NCBI GenBank assembly: GCA_963693365.1
Contig: CAVNZM010000036.1
Location: forward strand, 1 to 45,831
DNA from: Amoebidium appalachense
Lineage: Eukaryota > Ichthyosporea
DNA: 45,831 nucleotides
Direction: 5' to 3'
Below the pieces are notes generated by a model that saw only the letters and a program-made list of their open reading frames with translations, ran no database searches and was not told the origin of the DNA. This document shows, piece after piece, positions 16,640 to 25,004 of this stretch. Numbering within the stretch: position 1 is the first letter of the stretch; the number at the start of each line of letters is the position of its first letter. A program made the translations under genes and the position numbers.

Positions 16640-16945
16640 CTACACCCCGATGGCCTTGCGGTCCAGTGTGTAGCATCTCAGAACCGTGGAGGGGAAGCAT
16701 GTTTCCGCGCCGTACGCCACGGCGGAAGCCCGGGTGCTCTTGATTTTGCCAAGGATGGCGGTCACGGCAATACCGAAGTCACGTTGCACGGGCCTCTTGG
16801 ACTTGTCGGATGTGTTGAGGTCGAACCATGCCTGGTAGAGGCCGAACAGCGCCGTTGGAACGACGCGGGCCTTGTCCTCGAACACGGGCGCGTTCTCACG
16901 TCCATTCTCGCGATAGAGTATAGCAAGATCATGGCATATTAGAGC
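16640..16945 (-). pseudogene. C-terminal fragment of an unidentified protein, cut by GC-rich repeat
   Basis: About 95 residues of good protein-like sequence end at a stop at 16640 (LYQAWFDLNTSDKSKRPVQ, AVTAILGKIKSTRASAVAYG). Upstream the frame runs straight into low-complexity repeat, and no sensible start is found. The 'LY-x-x-W ... K-R-P-V-x-x-D-F-G' pattern is loosely reminiscent of the C-terminal winged-helix region of D5-type primase-helicases. I hold that only as a guess. Confidence 0.4.
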
Positions 16946-17015
16946 TGTCCGAGAAGAAACACACAAACACACACACCCCCGCGCGGGCCGGGAGGCGGGC
17001 GAGGCAGGCGAGGCA

Positions 17016-17094
17016 GGGGTGGCTGGGGGTGGCTGTGAGGGGCCCGCGAGGAACCAAATAAACGCACAACCGGAACTCGGAACACGGACCCACA
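17016..17094 (+). repeat. 79-nt direct repeat, copy 2
   Basis: Nearly identical to 16032-16110 in the same orientation; differences cluster after the AATAAACGCAC. The two copies flank the minisatellite and the gene fragment at 16640-16945. Confidence 0.85.
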
Positions 17095-17329
17095 CCCCCA
17101 CGCCCCCACCCACCCACCCACCCGCGAGGCCCGCGAGGCGCACATGCACAACGCGCGCACACAGCCGGCCTGCGCGCGGGCCACGCGCCACACGCGCCCG
17201 CGGGCCACACAGGCCTCGCGGGCCACACAGGCCCCTCCGGGCCTGAGGTGGGCACGAGAGACAACAGACAACAAACAGTATGTCAAGACAAGACGACAAG
17301 AAAAGTGACAAGCGATGCAATCGGCCACA

Positions 17330-17344
17330 GGGGGGGGGGGGGGG
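17330..17344. repeat. Poly-G tract, 15 nt
   Basis: An uninterrupted run of 15 G close to the right edge of the GC-rich block, the counterpart of the 22-C tract on its left. Confidence 0.9.
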
Positions 17345-17414
17345 CATGGTTTGCGAATATTAGTTCATTGTCGACTGGGAGGGGGCCACAGGCACCGCCC
17401 GAACACAGTCGGGT

Positions 17415-17819
17415 TTATTCGGCGTCTGTCAGCTGCTGCTCGGGTTCATAATGGCGGCGCTTTGCCAGGCGGCGGTCGTCTAAAGTGCGCTGCATTTCAA
17501 CCAAGGCCTGGTTGATGACATCTTTTTCCCGGCGCAGCCTTATGATCTCCGCACCGAGGCCCCTTATACCGTGGCAGATCACAGAGGTGACGTCGCTGGG
17601 GTCGGGCCGGGTGCGGAGATCGGGGGTGACGATGCCGTTGGTCACGGATCCCCAGACGGCGCACAAGCGTTCAAACGGGGGGCCCGTGTTGTTGCTGTCA
17701 GCCATCAGCTGGACGAGCCTGGTCTTTTCGTCCTCGGTCAGCCGCGCGACATCCGGGTAGGCCAAACGGATGGTGTCCAAGATCGTGTCAATGTCTATAT
17801 CCATTGTGGTGTATGACAT
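17415..17819 (-). CDS. Unknown small helical protein, 134 aa
   Basis: The ORF is intact from ATG 17819. The N-terminal half has amphipathic helices (TEDEKTRLVQLMADS). The last ~50 residues look coiled-coil (IRLRREKDVINQALVEMQRTL) with a charged tail. A TATA-like TATATAAT lies at 17857-17864, about 38 nt upstream on the same strand. No family is recognised; a small structural or regulatory protein is plausible. Confidence 0.6.
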   Translation of the reverse strand: MSYTTMDIDIDTILDTIRLAYPDVARLTEDEKTRLVQLMADSNNTGPPFERLCAVWGSVTNGIVTPDLRTRPDPSDVTSVICHGIRGLGAEIIRLRREKDVINQALVEMQRTLDDRRLAKRRHYEPEQQLTDAE

Positions 17820-17856
17820 GTGTGCATGTTATGATGAAATGTGCTGTCGTGTGGTG

Positions 17857-17864
17857 ATTATATA
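17857..17864 (-). promoter_or_regulatory. TATA box of the 17415-17819 gene
   Basis: TATATAAT on the - strand, 38 nt before the ATG. CCAAT motifs follow further upstream (17.89-18.01 kb). Confidence 0.5.
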
Positions 17865-18046
17865 CACGCGATATGCGTAGGCCCCACCAATCAGAGATGC
17901 CCCCCCAGCCCATCATCCAATGAATGGTGATGCTGATCCCGAATCTACCAATCCAAAACTACTGGGGCAAGGGTATAATTGGATTGGTAGATCTAAACAC
18001 GTCGACCAATCACCCATCTTGAGACCTGAAATCGCGCCCATAAACA

Positions 18047-19636
18047 TCACATGATGGGGCACACGACGATGTCCTCCTTGTCGTCGTCTTGGGCGTACCG
18101 CTCGTTGAGGATTCGAATGGCCGCGGCGCGGGCGGGCGCAGAGGGCGAGACGTGGGCGAAGAACGTGAGGAAGTCGCGGTCCTGGTAGCTCAGGAGCGTG
18201 GCCATCGGCCCAGACTCGTACCTTGCAATCAGACCCACCATCTGGCGCCACAGGGGATACGTGTCCTTGGGCTCCGGGGTGTTATCCATGTCCTTGGAAT
18301 TAGGATCCTTGTCCAGATCGGCTATGCCGAATTTCGCAACGCCTGCGCCGTAGGCGAGGCACATCTCTAGGCGGTTCGGGGGCGGGCCGTCGCCGTGTGG
18401 CCCCTCCTCCGAGTTGTATGGGTCTTCGAAGTTGATGCCCCGCTTGTCGACAACCGTCACGTAGTCATCGGACAGGATGGCGGTCAACCTGGGCGTGTTG
18501 ATGACGTACTCGTCACGAACGGGGTCCCTGACGACCATGCTGGCCTTGTAGTCGTCGAGCTGCTCGCAGGCTTCGAAGGAGGTGTCGACACCGGGGCCTT
18601 CGAAGGAATCGTCGCTGGCGCGCACGCGCAGCCAGAGGCACGCGGTGGGGCGGGTGCTCGGGGGCTGGTTGGGGGCGTCGGGGTCGCTGGGGTCGGTCAG
18701 CTTCGCGCGCTTGGGGGGCGGAGAACGTGGCTCGTCGGGCTCGGGGCGCTTATCGGTGGCCGGGGGGCTGGGTTCCAGATCAGGCCGGCCGTTGAACATG
18801 GCGTGGACGATCGCCAACAGCGCGCCTCGGTCAAGGAGGGCGCGACCGCGGACTGCACTGGGGTCGCGCCGGCCCAGCGCAAAGACGAGGCGTAGCTTGG
18901 GCCACGCGCCAGGCAGCCACGGTTCGCGGTACGAGCGGCCGCGAATGTACCCTTCGACGACCGGCTCGATGTGCAGGTAGACCGCGTCGGCGTCCGCGAC
19001 GCCGTCGATGGCTTCGAAGGGGGTTGGGATCTCGTCGGCGTAGTCGTCCGAGAAACGCGTGATGTTGAAGTAGCGACCGTCATCGGTCTTGAAGAGGACC
19101 AGCCGGCTCAGAAGCTCGGGTCTTTCGTTGTACGAGTTTTGCCCCGGGACGCGGTAGACGACAGCGACGGCGAGGCCACCCAGCTTGAACCCTGCGGCGT
19201 CCATCTGGCGCTTGGCCTCGGCCAGGTCGAGCGCAAAGGGATCCTCGAGCGAGGGGGGTGTGAGATTCAGGTACCGCCCGACGTGCCTGGTGTGATCGTC
19301 AGGGTCCTCGTCGGAGAAGGGATCTTGCATTGATTCGTACGTGTCTTCGAGCTTCTCGTAGAACATGTGGTAAAGACTGGCTTTCAGTTGGGCGGCGGTC
19401 ATGTTGCAAAAGCCGATCGGAGAGTGCGCGTGCTCGTCGCGTAGGGTAATGCGGACTCGCATTGCCGGATCAAGAGCATCAAGGTACTTTCTCCATTTAG
19501 CAATCTCCTGCTTGTGATTGCGAATGTTGGTGGTGGCGGGTACGTCCCGGGGGGGGTCGTTAACGGCGACGAGACACTCCAAGTCGGCGCCATCGCACCT
19601 GACAAAGGAATTCTTCCACTCATCCACGAACGCCAT
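18047..19636 (-). CDS. Unknown protein, 529 aa
   Basis: A long intact ORF with its ATG at 19636 in good context (GCCATGG read in reverse). Residues ~1-280 look like a folded domain with a mix of strands and helices. Residues ~290-340 are a Pro/Asp/Lys-rich linker carrying a nuclear-localisation-like PPPKRAK. The C-terminal part contains DKDPNSKDMDNTPEPKD and a hydrophobic region before an acidic DDDKED tail. There is no signal peptide or membrane span. The family is not recognised. The linker suggests two domains and possible nuclear localisation. Confidence 0.72.
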   Translation of the reverse strand: MAFVDEWKNSFVRCDGADLECLVAVNDPPRDVPATTNIRNHKQEIAKWRKYLDALDPAMRVRITLRDEHAHSPIGFCNMTAAQLKASLYHMFYEKLEDTYESMQDPFSDEDPDDHTRHVGRYLNLTPPSLEDPFALDLAEAKRQMDAAGFKLGGLAVAVVYRVPGQNSYNERPELLSRLVLFKTDDGRYFNITRFSDDYADEIPTPFEAIDGVADADAVYLHIEPVVEGYIRGRSYREPWLPGAWPKLRLVFALGRRDPSAVRGRALLDRGALLAIVHAMFNGRPDLEPSPPATDKRPEPDEPRSPPPKRAKLTDPSDPDAPNQPPSTRPTACLWLRVRASDDSFEGPGVDTSFEACEQLDDYKASMVVRDPVRDEYVINTPRLTAILSDDYVTVVDKRGINFEDPYNSEEGPHGDGPPPNRLEMCLAYGAGVAKFGIADLDKDPNSKDMDNTPEPKDTYPLWRQMVGLIARYESGPMATLLSYQDRDFLTFFAHVSPSAPARAAAIRILNERYAQDDDKEDIVVCPIM

Positions 19637-19850
19637 GGCACAGATAAGGAACGAAACAAATGAAAAACGACAAGCATGCTTGAATGCGCGTGTGGACTGA
19701 CATTTATTGGCGCATGAGGGCGCGTTTTATGCCATGTGATTGGCCGTTTGTTGTTATCCAATCGCATCCGCGTCATGAGCGCGGCAAACGCGTTTGATTG
19801 GATCAGCGGATAGCCAACTAATCCAGAACCACCACCCGCATGACCGAGAT

Positions 19851-20762
19851 CTACCGCGCGTGCCTCTCCAGGAAGCCCGCGGGGTACAGCTTGACCGTGC
19901 GGACGTCGCCGTTGACCACCATCTGCGTGGTCTCGGGCTCGCGGCCCGTCTCCTCGCGCCACGCGGCGGCCACGTTCCGCCCGAGCACGGTGGGGGACTT
20001 GCCCTTGATTCCGCGGTCGACCAGGAACTTGCCGACCGTGACGTAGTCTGCGAGCGCAGAGCCTTCGACCGCGGGGTGGTTGGTGCTCGGAAGAAGCATG
20101 TTGGACGCGAAGTCGTTCACCAGTTGGCGCATCCGCGGGTCGCGGTCCAGCCCCAGGCGCTCGAGCAGCGCCTCGTACTGCGCGAGGTTCTCCATGCCCA
20201 TCTTCTGGTTCTCCATCTCAAGGCGTGTGATCTCGGCGGCCTCGCGCTTGAGGCGCAGGCGGCGGTCCTGCTCGAGTTCCTCGCGGCGACGCTTGCGATC
20301 GGGGGTCTCGTCGGTGCCGTTGCGGAAGAACTCGCGCTCCTCGTGCGTGCTGTTGTCGTAGCGGGCCTCGATCTCGTCGATGAGACTGAGGTCGCCGGAC
20401 AGGAGACGGGCGATGTACTGGGCACAGGTCTTCCGGAACTCGTGCGCGCGTTTGCCGGGGAGTAGGAAGATGATCTCGAGGAGGGTGCGGAAGGGGGCAA
20501 CGGGGGTTAACATACCCTTTCCGTTGATACGGACCTTGTCAGTGCGGCTGACAAGGTCGACAATCTCTGGGTTGGTCGACTTTGACATCTGAGACCACGC
20601 TTCCCGCCCAGCACCCGACCCAATTACCAATGCGATGGTATCAAGGACACTACCGCGTCCTGGTTCAGTAGTGCAATCCACCCGGAATTCAGCGTCCTTG
20701 AACTGGGGGAACTCCTTCGAAAGAAGCGACATTTCGACTTTCTTGCTCTGTTCTCTTGCCAT
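19851..20762 (-). CDS. BRO-like DNA-binding family protein, copy 3
   Basis: This is a 303-residue protein collinear with the 7917 gene from end to end. The shared core is SVLDTIALVIGSGAGREAW, RINGKGMLTPVAPF, LLEIIFLLPGKRA and FRKTCAQYIARLL. A shared GTDETPDRKRRREELE segment, a coiled-coil stretch and a matching C-terminal domain (DYVTVGKFLVDRGIK, then VKLYPAGFLE) follow. Part of its core (GAGREAWSQM) is closer to the fused 8910 gene than to the 7917 gene, suggesting recombination among copies. Its upstream DNA has the TATA box GGTATAAAGG but a different leader, and a truncated protease-like gene tail ends inside that TATA box. Confidence 0.75.
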   Translation of the reverse strand: MAREQSKKVEMSLLSKEFPQFKDAEFRVDCTTEPGRGSVLDTIALVIGSGAGREAWSQMSKSTNPEIVDLVSRTDKVRINGKGMLTPVAPFRTLLEIIFLLPGKRAHEFRKTCAQYIARLLSGDLSLIDEIEARYDNSTHEEREFFRNGTDETPDRKRRREELEQDRRLRLKREAAEITRLEMENQKMGMENLAQYEALLERLGLDRDPRMRQLVNDFASNMLLPSTNHPAVEGSALADYVTVGKFLVDRGIKGKSPTVLGRNVAAAWREETGREPETTQMVVNGDVRTVKLYPAGFLERHAR

Positions 20763-20800
20763 TGTGTGTGCACACTGACGGTATTTGCCTGTGCGTCGCT

Positions 20801-20810
20801 CCTTTATACC
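20801..20810 (-). promoter_or_regulatory. TATA box of BRO-like gene copy 3
   Basis: GGTATAAAGG on the - strand, about 39 nt before the ATG at 20762. The stop codon of the protease-like remnant lies within it. Confidence 0.6.
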
Positions 20811-20905
20811 CTACAGTCGGCACGCTGGTAGTCGAAGTACCGCACGCTGTCGCGCAGCGTGCACACGTGTCTGACGCCGATTCGATCACAATGATCGATT
20901 GCTCG
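20803..20905 (-). pseudogene. Truncated 3' tail of the retropepsin-like gene
   Basis: The - strand reads IGVRHVCTLRDSVRYFDYQ and ends with a stop inside the TATA box. It aligns with the last ~30 residues of the intact gene at 21277-21861 (FGVSHMRTLRDSVRYVVDYQ). Only the 3' end is present. Confidence 0.65.
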
Positions 20906-21276
20906 AGGAAACGCCTACCGCGCATTCGGTCATGTTGACCGATTGGTCGACCGACGTTGTTGCTGTTACATGGATGGCTATTTTTGCTTTCGTGCTCAAT
21001 CACCTGGCCGAGAGGGAGAACAGCTTTCGCAGCGACACTGTGTTCTCCAAAAGAATGGGGAACACGTTGACGGTGTGGTGGTATTCTCTTTGAAATGGGA
21101 GGAGACTTGCGCTGCACACAGCCTGTTCTCTATGGACCGGAGAAGGAGAGGGTGTGTACCCACGAGGTTTTCTCTTGTGAAACGGAGGAATCCGTTCGTA
21201 GCCGTTGGTTCAAGGGGATCGGGAGAATGGGTCGGGTGTCATGAGCGCTTGCGCCCTGTATTCAATGGTTTGCGCC
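20906..21276. other. Gap of ~370 nt without a secure gene
   Basis: A short + strand ORF (ATG 20932 to 21093, 53 residues) has one hydrophobic stretch, VVAVTWMAIFAFVLNHLAE, and could encode a tiny membrane protein, but nothing else supports it. GACCGATTGGTCGACC at ~20.94 kb is a CCAAT-type motif within a near-palindrome. Confidence 0.35.
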
Positions 21277-21861
21277 CTACCTCCGACACACCTGGTAGTC
21301 AACCACGTAGCGAACACTGTCCCTCAGCGTGCGCATATGACTAACCCCGAACAGCCGCCCGTGCTTGTTGACCTTGCGGTCCAGGCACACCTCGAGCGCG
21401 CCCTTGCACGCGCGGTACTCGCCGTCGGGGCACAGGATCTCGAGCGTCACCGTGAGCCGCAGGCTCTTGTGGATGTTGCCGTTGGAGTCGATCGTGTTGG
21501 ACTCGGTGTGCGGGACCAGCGGCTTGCGGCCGTCCATCAGGCCCCACGCGTTGGCCACCTCCAGGTCCACGTAGCTGTTCTCGGACCCGGCGTCGTACAC
21601 GAGCTTGAACGTCTTGGCCTGGCCCTGCACGCGCACCGTCACGGTGTGCGTCTTGCTGCACTCGGGCACCAGGAACACCGGCACCTTGCCGTGGCGCGTC
21701 GTCGTGCGCCGCAAGCCCGCGGCCGCGGCCGGGCCCGGGTGCGAGGCCGAGCGCCGCGTGCACGCGCAGCCAAAGTGCGCGTTCGAGCCCGTGCGGCGGC
21801 GGCGGCGGCGGCGGCGCAGCGTGCTGGTGGCGCGGCGCTTCTGTCGTTTGATGTGGCGCAT
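21277..21861 (-). CDS. Retropepsin-like aspartic protease homologue with altered active-site motif
   Basis: This is a 194-residue protein from ATG 21861; a GTG start would add 13 residues. The N-terminus is very basic (a run of Arg at ~16-23). Residues 85-108 (FKLVYDAGSENSYVDLEVAN) match the strand-turn-strand around the catalytic DTG of retropepsin-like proteases, but the motif is Asp-Ala-Gly-Ser (90-93). A later TESNTIDSNG flap-like region and a C-terminal LFGVSHMRTL fit the usual 'hydrophobic-hydrophobic-Gly' strand. Retroviral-type enzymes act as dimers with one Asp per chain. Whether the DAG form is catalytic is unclear. A duplicated 3' tail lies at 20803-20905. Confidence 0.55.
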   Translation of the reverse strand: MRHIKRQKRRATSTLRRRRRRRRTGSNAHFGCACTRRSASHPGPAAAAGLRRTTTRHGKVPVFLVPECSKTHTVTVRVQGQAKTFKLVYDAGSENSYVDLEVANAWGLMDGRKPLVPHTESNTIDSNGNIHKSLRLTVTLEILCPDGEYRACKGALEVCLDRKVNKHGRLFGVSHMRTLRDSVRYVVDYQVCRR

Positions 21862-21928
21862 GTTACCTACAACGCCCACAATGTACGCGGTGCGCGGCAC
21901 AAACGCGGTTATTTGTCTAGATCGGGGC

Positions 21929-22165
21929 CTACACCTTCTTGAGCTTGGACCAGCAGCGCTTGCGGCAGCACTTGCGCTTGCTCTTCCTGCTGCCCGGCAC
22001 GAGCCCGCGGCAGTTGCCCTGGTAGCGGCACATGATGTACTTGAGGTTGTAGTCGGCGACCTGCTTGAGCCACGCGGGGTCGGCCGAGGGGTACGACTTG
22101 TACAGGTCGCCGCCGATGAGCGCCTTGACGTGCGAGTCCGTGATGCCCGTGCTTTCCTTCAACAT
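21929..22165 (-). CDS. Small basic Cys-rich protein, 78 aa
   Basis: The ORF is intact from ATG 22165. The first 50 residues are ordinary (SHVKALIGGDLYKSYP, AWLKQVADYNLKYIMCRYQ). The last ~25 are basic with several Cys (SRKSKRKCCRKRCWSKLKK), resembling a nucleic-acid-binding or virion core tail. It lies 67 nt upstream of the protease-like gene on the same strand and divergently from the 22250 gene. No family is recognised. Confidence 0.55.
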   Translation of the reverse strand: MLKESTGITDSHVKALIGGDLYKSYPSADPAWLKQVADYNLKYIMCRYQGNCRGLVPGSRKSKRKCCRKRCWSKLKKV

Positions 22166-22249
22166 TTGCAGGTGCCCGCAAAAACATGGTGCACGCGGCG
22201 CCGCGGGGCTTTCTTTTGCAGATCCGCGAGAAAATGTGAGCCGTGGGGT

Positions 22250-22525
22250 ATGGATGACATGGCGAAGCTCGGCGACCCGGGCGAGGTCAAGCGCAGGGAG
22301 CTGGAGGCGCTGGAGAGGCAGATGGAGCTCGAGGCGGGGACGCCGGCGATGGTGGTGGACCCCGACTACATGCTCGACGGGTTTTCCTTCTCCCCCGCTT
22401 TAAAAGAGTACATGCGAACAAATTTGGACGGGGAGCCCTATTTACATTTCATGGTGCTCGGGTCCTATCTGTACCACGCCATACCCGCGGAGCTGAACGC
22501 CTATCGACCAAATAAAAGATATTGA
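22250..22525 (+). CDS. Unknown small protein, 91 aa
   Basis: The frame is open far upstream, but the first ATG in sensible context is at 22250 (MDDMAKLGDPGE). Residues ~8-30 form a charged helix (VKRRELEALERQMELEAG). The rest is mixed with aromatic residues (EPYLHFMVLGSYLYHAIP). It ends 17 nt before the 718-residue gene, with AATAAAAGATATTG between them acting as a TATA-like element or 3' signal. Function unknown. Confidence 0.5.
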   Translation: MDDMAKLGDPGEVKRRELEALERQMELEAGTPAMVVDPDYMLDGFSFSPALKEYMRTNLDGEPYLHFMVLGSYLYHAIPAELNAYRPNKRY

Positions 22526-22542
22526 GCTATCTCGGTTAGGTT

Positions 22543-24699
22543 ATGTTGGCTACTGTTAGAGGCACAGCGATGACGAGCAGAACAACGATAAAGAACTTGA
22601 ACGAAATGAAACAAGGCGGGGCCAATCGCACTCCCGTGACCGGCAACGAGTTCACGACGGTCATCTTCTCCAGTGGCAGCGCGGCTTCAGATACACTCAA
22701 TCGGTGCTTGCCACAGCCTTTGTTGGCTCGCAAGGCGACTGTGGAGACAACCACCATTCACGCGCTCAACCAATTTGGTCCGGGTTCCTGTATGGGGCGC
22801 GTGCGAATTCACGACGGGCGGAACGACTGTTCGCATGACTTTAATCTCAACATCACCGGCCCTTTGCACCACGATAACGCGAGGGCGATTGCAAGGGCAT
22901 TGAGTGCACATCACCAACCCCCCACACCCAACTTTCCGTTCCAGCCCGCCTTTTTCGAGTTTGGAGAGCCGCGGTACATGGGGTCTTCTCCTTGTTTGGA
23001 GACTAGACATTCGTGCAAATCCATCAGTGAAATGGTGCAGATCGTCCACGAACTCTTTTCGGAGGCCAAGCCCCTGGAATTGATCTTTATCACCAGGGAC
23101 CCTTCCTGTAGCAATGGCATAATCAGACGCGTCTACAATTTCCTCGACTTCAGCGCGGATTGGTATCGAACCCCGGAGGAGATAGCACAGTTAATGCCAG
23201 AGGTCGAGGCGGCGAGGGCCAACGACTACAACAGCTGGCCCGCCTTTCACGTCGAATCCATGCGACCCCCGCTGATGACGACGGCTCGTTATGAAAACCC
23301 CTCGCTGAACACCAAAATTCACCACCGCCAAACTTTGGTCTACGATACGACAAACCTCTTCCCCCAGCGAGTGGACTACTTCCTGGCACCCATGATTGTC
23401 GCGCAGGACCAATATACGCCTGGATCCGCGCCGTTCTGTCCGTCGGATGATAAGATTCGCCCGACCCTGGTGGATGACAACCGCGCAAAGGGGTGGGTCT
23501 GTTTTACCTATTATGCAACGGAATATCCGCTCGGTGTCGACGTTCTCATGGATACGATAAAACCACAGTTCAACATGAAAACAGAGTACCCCGATCCGAT
23601 ACCGTTTGTTGAAAGAGGCGAGATGCCCCTGCGTTTACGGATGAAGATTTGGGAGTTTCTGCCCGAGTTTCGCAACTTAAACTTGGTCAAGTTTTTTCTC
23701 CTGATCCACCGACCCGAGCGCACTTACGCGGATCAGGATGGTATTCCATTCCAGTTTAAAGAGTGTGTGTTTAGATTGTACTGGGTCGTAGCCCCCTTCA
23801 CGGATCTCAAAATACCATTTACCGAGATGCCGAAATACCTGAAGCCCGGAAATGTCCCACCGGTAGCAGTGTTTGAGCTCGACTGGTTGGGGTTTGAGGA
23901 TCTGTCGATTCCCCGTCTGCGTTACTCCCTGAAGGTGGCACCGATGTTCACGGGCCATACACGCGCCAGCCTTGCCCAGAAGATCAAGACACTGGCCCCC
24001 GACCCCCGGACACCCACGTACACGTGGCCACTCGAGGTTTTTCTGCTGGCCGTCCTGTACGTATCAACAAACCCCGGCATGGTGGATGTGGGGTCGACGG
24101 AAGAATGTATGGCCCTTTGTGAAGGGATCATGTTGGACCCCGACCTGTACGCAGACTCATGCCCTGACCGCGTACTTCTTTGCTCGTCGCCCCCTGGGCT
24201 CTCACCGGTATCGCACCGCTACCTTGTGAATTGGAACCCCGCGTCCTACGCCATCCGCCCGTTCTCGATATCCGGCCCGGCCTCGCGGTCCATCGGCGTG
24301 GGCTCGAACACGCGCAGCAAGAACCTGTTCGGCCCCGCGGGGCTCGTGGGGCTGCTCAACCCCGCCGACCCCATCTTCCGCGACTACGCGCAGTTCATCA
24401 TCACCGACCTGTTCCCGCCGTCGCACGTGTACGTGCACATGACGCTCGACGACCAGGCCGTCGCGGGGCCCGTGGCCGCCGGCGTCGCCACGTCGGCGAA
24501 CATGGCGCTCGCGGCCATCCCGCTCGCGGCCGCGCTCGACAACGTCTACGAGCCCCGCGTGCCCAAGTACTCCCGCCTGCAGGCGCGGCCGTTCACGACC
24601 GTCAAGCTCGCGTTCCGCGACGAGCAGGGCGCGCCCCTGCACGGGCGCTACACGGTGGTTGTCAGGTTCGACCATGCGGAGACAGCTGGCCCGTCCTGA
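22543..24699 (+). CDS. Candidate capsid-associated protein, 718 aa
   Basis: The largest intact left-side ORF. ATGs at 22543 and 22570 are both possible; MTSRTTIKNLNEMKQ from the second looks natural. It has a soluble composition throughout, no signal peptide, and many strands. The C-terminal ~130 residues are more GC-rich in codon use and end with FTTVKLAFRDEQG and GRYTVVVRF. That terminal pattern resembles the last strands of jelly-roll or penton-type proteins and is shared with the 1424-2782 protein. It lacks the signatures I would expect of a standard NCLDV double-jelly-roll major capsid protein, so the structural role is tentative. Confidence 0.65.
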   Translation: MLATVRGTAMTSRTTIKNLNEMKQGGANRTPVTGNEFTTVIFSSGSAASDTLNRCLPQPLLARKATVETTTIHALNQFGPGSCMGRVRIHDGRNDCSHDFNLNITGPLHHDNARAIARALSAHHQPPTPNFPFQPAFFEFGEPRYMGSSPCLETRHSCKSISEMVQIVHELFSEAKPLELIFITRDPSCSNGIIRRVYNFLDFSADWYRTPEEIAQLMPEVEAARANDYNSWPAFHVESMRPPLMTTARYENPSLNTKIHHRQTLVYDTTNLFPQRVDYFLAPMIVAQDQYTPGSAPFCPSDDKIRPTLVDDNRAKGWVCFTYYATEYPLGVDVLMDTIKPQFNMKTEYPDPIPFVERGEMPLRLRMKIWEFLPEFRNLNLVKFFLLIHRPERTYADQDGIPFQFKECVFRLYWVVAPFTDLKIPFTEMPKYLKPGNVPPVAVFELDWLGFEDLSIPRLRYSLKVAPMFTGHTRASLAQKIKTLAPDPRTPTYTWPLEVFLLAVLYVSTNPGMVDVGSTEECMALCEGIMLDPDLYADSCPDRVLLCSSPPGLSPVSHRYLVNWNPASYAIRPFSISGPASRSIGVGSNTRSKNLFGPAGLVGLLNPADPIFRDYAQFIITDLFPPSHVYVHMTLDDQAVAGPVAAGVATSANMALAAIPLAAALDNVYEPRVPKYSRLQARPFTTVKLAFRDEQGAPLHGRYTVVVRFDHAETAGPS

Positions 24700-25004
24700 C
24701 CATTGGCCGATTGGATATCGTGGTTTGTGTGTAACTTTTCCGATTGGCTGATAGTGTTAAACCTTGTGATGAACAACGTCATTGCCGTCACGTGATCTGT
24801 GTGTTATCGCGACCTTAACGATTTGACATTCCACTTAATCGGCGCCTTTTAATTGGCGGGCTTCTGTGATTGGTAGCGCAAGTCTGGCCGTTCCGATTGA
24901 TTGGCCGGTTGTCATATTAGCTGATAGCCACCGCTGTGTTTTGCCCCATAAAACAGCCATGCGGCTTGCAAACGATTCACAACAGACCCCGCCTTATTCC
25001 CAAT
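24700..25004. promoter_or_regulatory. Intergenic region with six ATTGG motifs and a TATA-like box
   Basis: ATTGG occurs at 24702, 24710, 24743, 24852, 24869 and 24900, mostly as GATTGG. CATAAAAC at 24947-24954 is a TATA-like box about 50 nt before the ATG at 25005. No gene is seen in this stretch. Confidence 0.5.

Larger units (their letters stand above)
16946..17414. other. GC-rich repeat block without a gene
   Basis: It contains copy 2 of the 79-nt direct repeat, CGGGCCACACAGGCC-type repeats (17.20-17.24 kb) and a 15-nt poly-G tract (17330-17344). ORFs on both strands here are low-complexity Ala/Arg/Pro products of the repeats. Confidence 0.7.

Noticed and set aside
8868-20813. Stop codons inside TATA boxes as evidence of designed overlap between genes
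   Set aside because: TATAAAAGG-type boxes contain TAA in one frame by nature. Only the two cases with aligned coding tails are kept as remnants.
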